From NCBI RefSeq assembly GCF_001971785.1, contig NZ_CP019389.1, positions 1,127,001 to 1,191,000 on the forward strand: a DNA stretch of 64,000 bases, written 5' to 3'. Below the pieces are notes generated by a model. It was given only the letters and a program-made list of their open reading frames with translations. It did no database searches and was not told the origin of the DNA. The first letter of the stretch is position 1. The number at the start of each line of letters is the position of its first letter. Both the position numbers and the translations under genes were made by a program. The stretch comes from Seonamhaeicola sp. S2-3 (lineage in GTDB: Bacteria > Bacteroidota > Bacteroidia > Flavobacteriales > Flavobacteriaceae). Shown one piece after another: positions 63,151 through 64,000 of this stretch.

Positions 63151-64000
63151 CTAAAACGTTACGCCTTCAATAGTTTTAAAATTCAATATAGCTTTACTAT
63201 CAGATAGTAATGATATGTAATGACAGACAGCTAATAACCTGTCATACAAATTCTCTTGAGAAAAGTTGATAGTTTTTGGTAATCTTTTTAAGATAAGCTT
63301 ATCATAATTTGAAGCAGTTCCATTAAAACTATTGTTTACAGCTTTAGTGTAAATACTCAATAACTTATTAATTATTTGATAACCCGATATTTCTTTATCT
63401 ATAACCTCTTCTGATTGATAAATATTCTCTACACTAATTCTTATAATATCCTTTATTTGTGCATCGTATTTACTTTTATCTAACAAAGCACAATCAAAGT
63501 TTCCTTTTAAAATTTCCTCCTCATATTTCATAAAAACAGTTGCTGCTTCATCAATAAGGGTTCCAATTGCTAAAGCCCTTAAATAACTTACTCTATCTTC
63601 TTTATTAGTTAAAGCGTAATAAGTATCTGTTTTAATGGTTTCTCTTACTAGATTAATTAAATATTCTAAAGCAAATTCTTCTTCAATCAATCCTAGGTTA
63701 ATACCATCTTCAAAATCTATGATTGTGTAACAAATATCATCTGCTGCTTCTACTAAATATGCTAGCGGATGTCTTGAAAAGCTTATATGTTTCTCATTTC
63801 GTTTTAATAAACCTAAGTCTTGAGCTACGTTTTCAAATTTTTCTTTTTCAGACTGAAAAAACCCATACTTTTTATCGGCAATATGGTTAGTTGGCTTTTT
63901 AGGTAATGATTCCTTTGGATACTTCATAAAAGCCCCTAAGGTTGCATAACTTAAGCGTAACTTATTTTGGGTTATTATCTTAAATCCGTTAGCATTCCCT
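63151..64000 (-). CDS. dgt: dGTP triphosphohydrolase, C-terminal part (5' end outside window)
   Basis: C-terminal part of a dNTPase of the HD superfamily. Family motifs are LRLSYATLGAFMKYPK, SRHPLAYLVEAADDICYTIIDFEDG and the later VSYLRALAIG. The frame remains open to base 64000 beyond the ATG at 63927 (NANGFKIITQNKLRLSY), so that ATG is internal and the gene continues out of the window. The HD metal-binding part is not visible here. It converges on dxs, with 36 nt between the stops. Confidence 0.88.
   Translation of the reverse strand, partial: GNANGFKIITQNKLRLSYATLGAFMKYPKESLPKKPTNHIADKKYGFFQSEKEKFENVAQDLGLLKRNEKHISFSRHPLAYLVEAADDICYTIIDFEDGINLGLIEEEFALEYLINLVRETIKTDTYYALTNKEDRVSYLRALAIGTLIDEAATVFMKYEEEILKGNFDCALLDKSKYDAQIKDIIRISVENIYQSEEVIDKEISGYQIINKLLSIYTKAVNNSFNGTASNYDKLILKRLPKTINFSQENLYDRLLAVCHYISLLSDSKAILNFKTIEGVTF

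Noticed and set aside
1-64000. CRISPR array, tRNA, rRNA, prophage or integrative element
   Set aside because: No regular direct repeats with spacers, no cloverleaf-like sequence, no rRNA-like GC-rich block and no phage or conjugation genes were found on reading. The gene content is housekeeping and respiratory apart from the IS relic.

Overview
The window looks like a chromosomal segment of a member of the Flavobacteriaceae (Bacteroidota). The DNA is strongly AT-rich. Many genes are preceded by the Bacteroidota -7 box TAnnTTTG, in several cases with a TTG about 19-20 nt upstream. Products include a secreted protein with a type IX secretion (T9SS) C-terminal signal, a TonB-dependent receptor, DUF5689, DUF3078 and DUF2480 proteins, and lipoproteins with flavobacterial signal peptides. 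No rRNA, tRNA, CRISPR array or prophage was seen.

Layout: 1-2.6 kb, the end of an outer-membrane barrel protein and a secreted M28 peptidase. 2.7-6.2 kb, succinate dehydrogenase sdhCAB (minus strand). 6.3-8.2 kb, a secreted metzincin-like protease. 8.3-14.3 kb, an aminopeptidase P-type enzyme, aspartate kinase with a divergent ACT-like protein, an alpha/beta hydrolase, two small zinc-ribbon paralogues and thiL; a third paralogue follows at 14.6 kb. 15-23 kb, a suf Fe-S assembly cluster (sufA-sufB-lipoprotein-sufC-sufD-sufS-META lipoprotein-sufE-DUF59-DUF2480), then DUF3078. 24-33.4 kb, a hydrolase-like protein, hflX, and a locus of two endonuclease/exonuclease/phosphatase (EEP) proteins flanking a TonB receptor and a DUF5689 lipoprotein. 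33.5-34.1 kb, a decayed transposase of the IS1182 type. 34.2-38.2 kb, sucAB. 38.5-46.8 kb, a nitrous oxide reduction island: an Rrf2 regulator diverging from cytochrome c, clade II nosZ, a membrane protein, nosL, a CopD-like protein, nosD, nosF, nosY and the ric di-iron repair protein. 46.8-55 kb, a polyprenyl synthase and a TetR-controlled RND efflux operon. 55-64 kb, aspS, two tandem ClC chloride transporters, tadA, dxs and the 3' part of a dGTPase gene.

How the genes fit together: sdhCAB and sucAB supply TCA-cycle electrons, and the nos island lets the cell use N2O as an electron acceptor. The Fe-S theme recurs in suf, ric and a cysteine-bearing Rrf2 regulator. A perfect FNR-like palindrome with core ATGATTTTTATCAT lies between the rrf2 and nos genes, about 41 nt from the predicted start of both divergent transcripts. 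The same 14-mer lies upstream of sdhCAB, which suggests one CRP/FNR-family regulator links the TCA dehydrogenase and N2O respiration. Other leads are a ClC paralogue whose gating glutamate is glutamine, palindromic intergenic repeats (one inside the suf operon), and several operator-like palindromes placed exactly on promoters.

All functional calls rest on reading motifs and gene order by eye. No database search or folding program was run.
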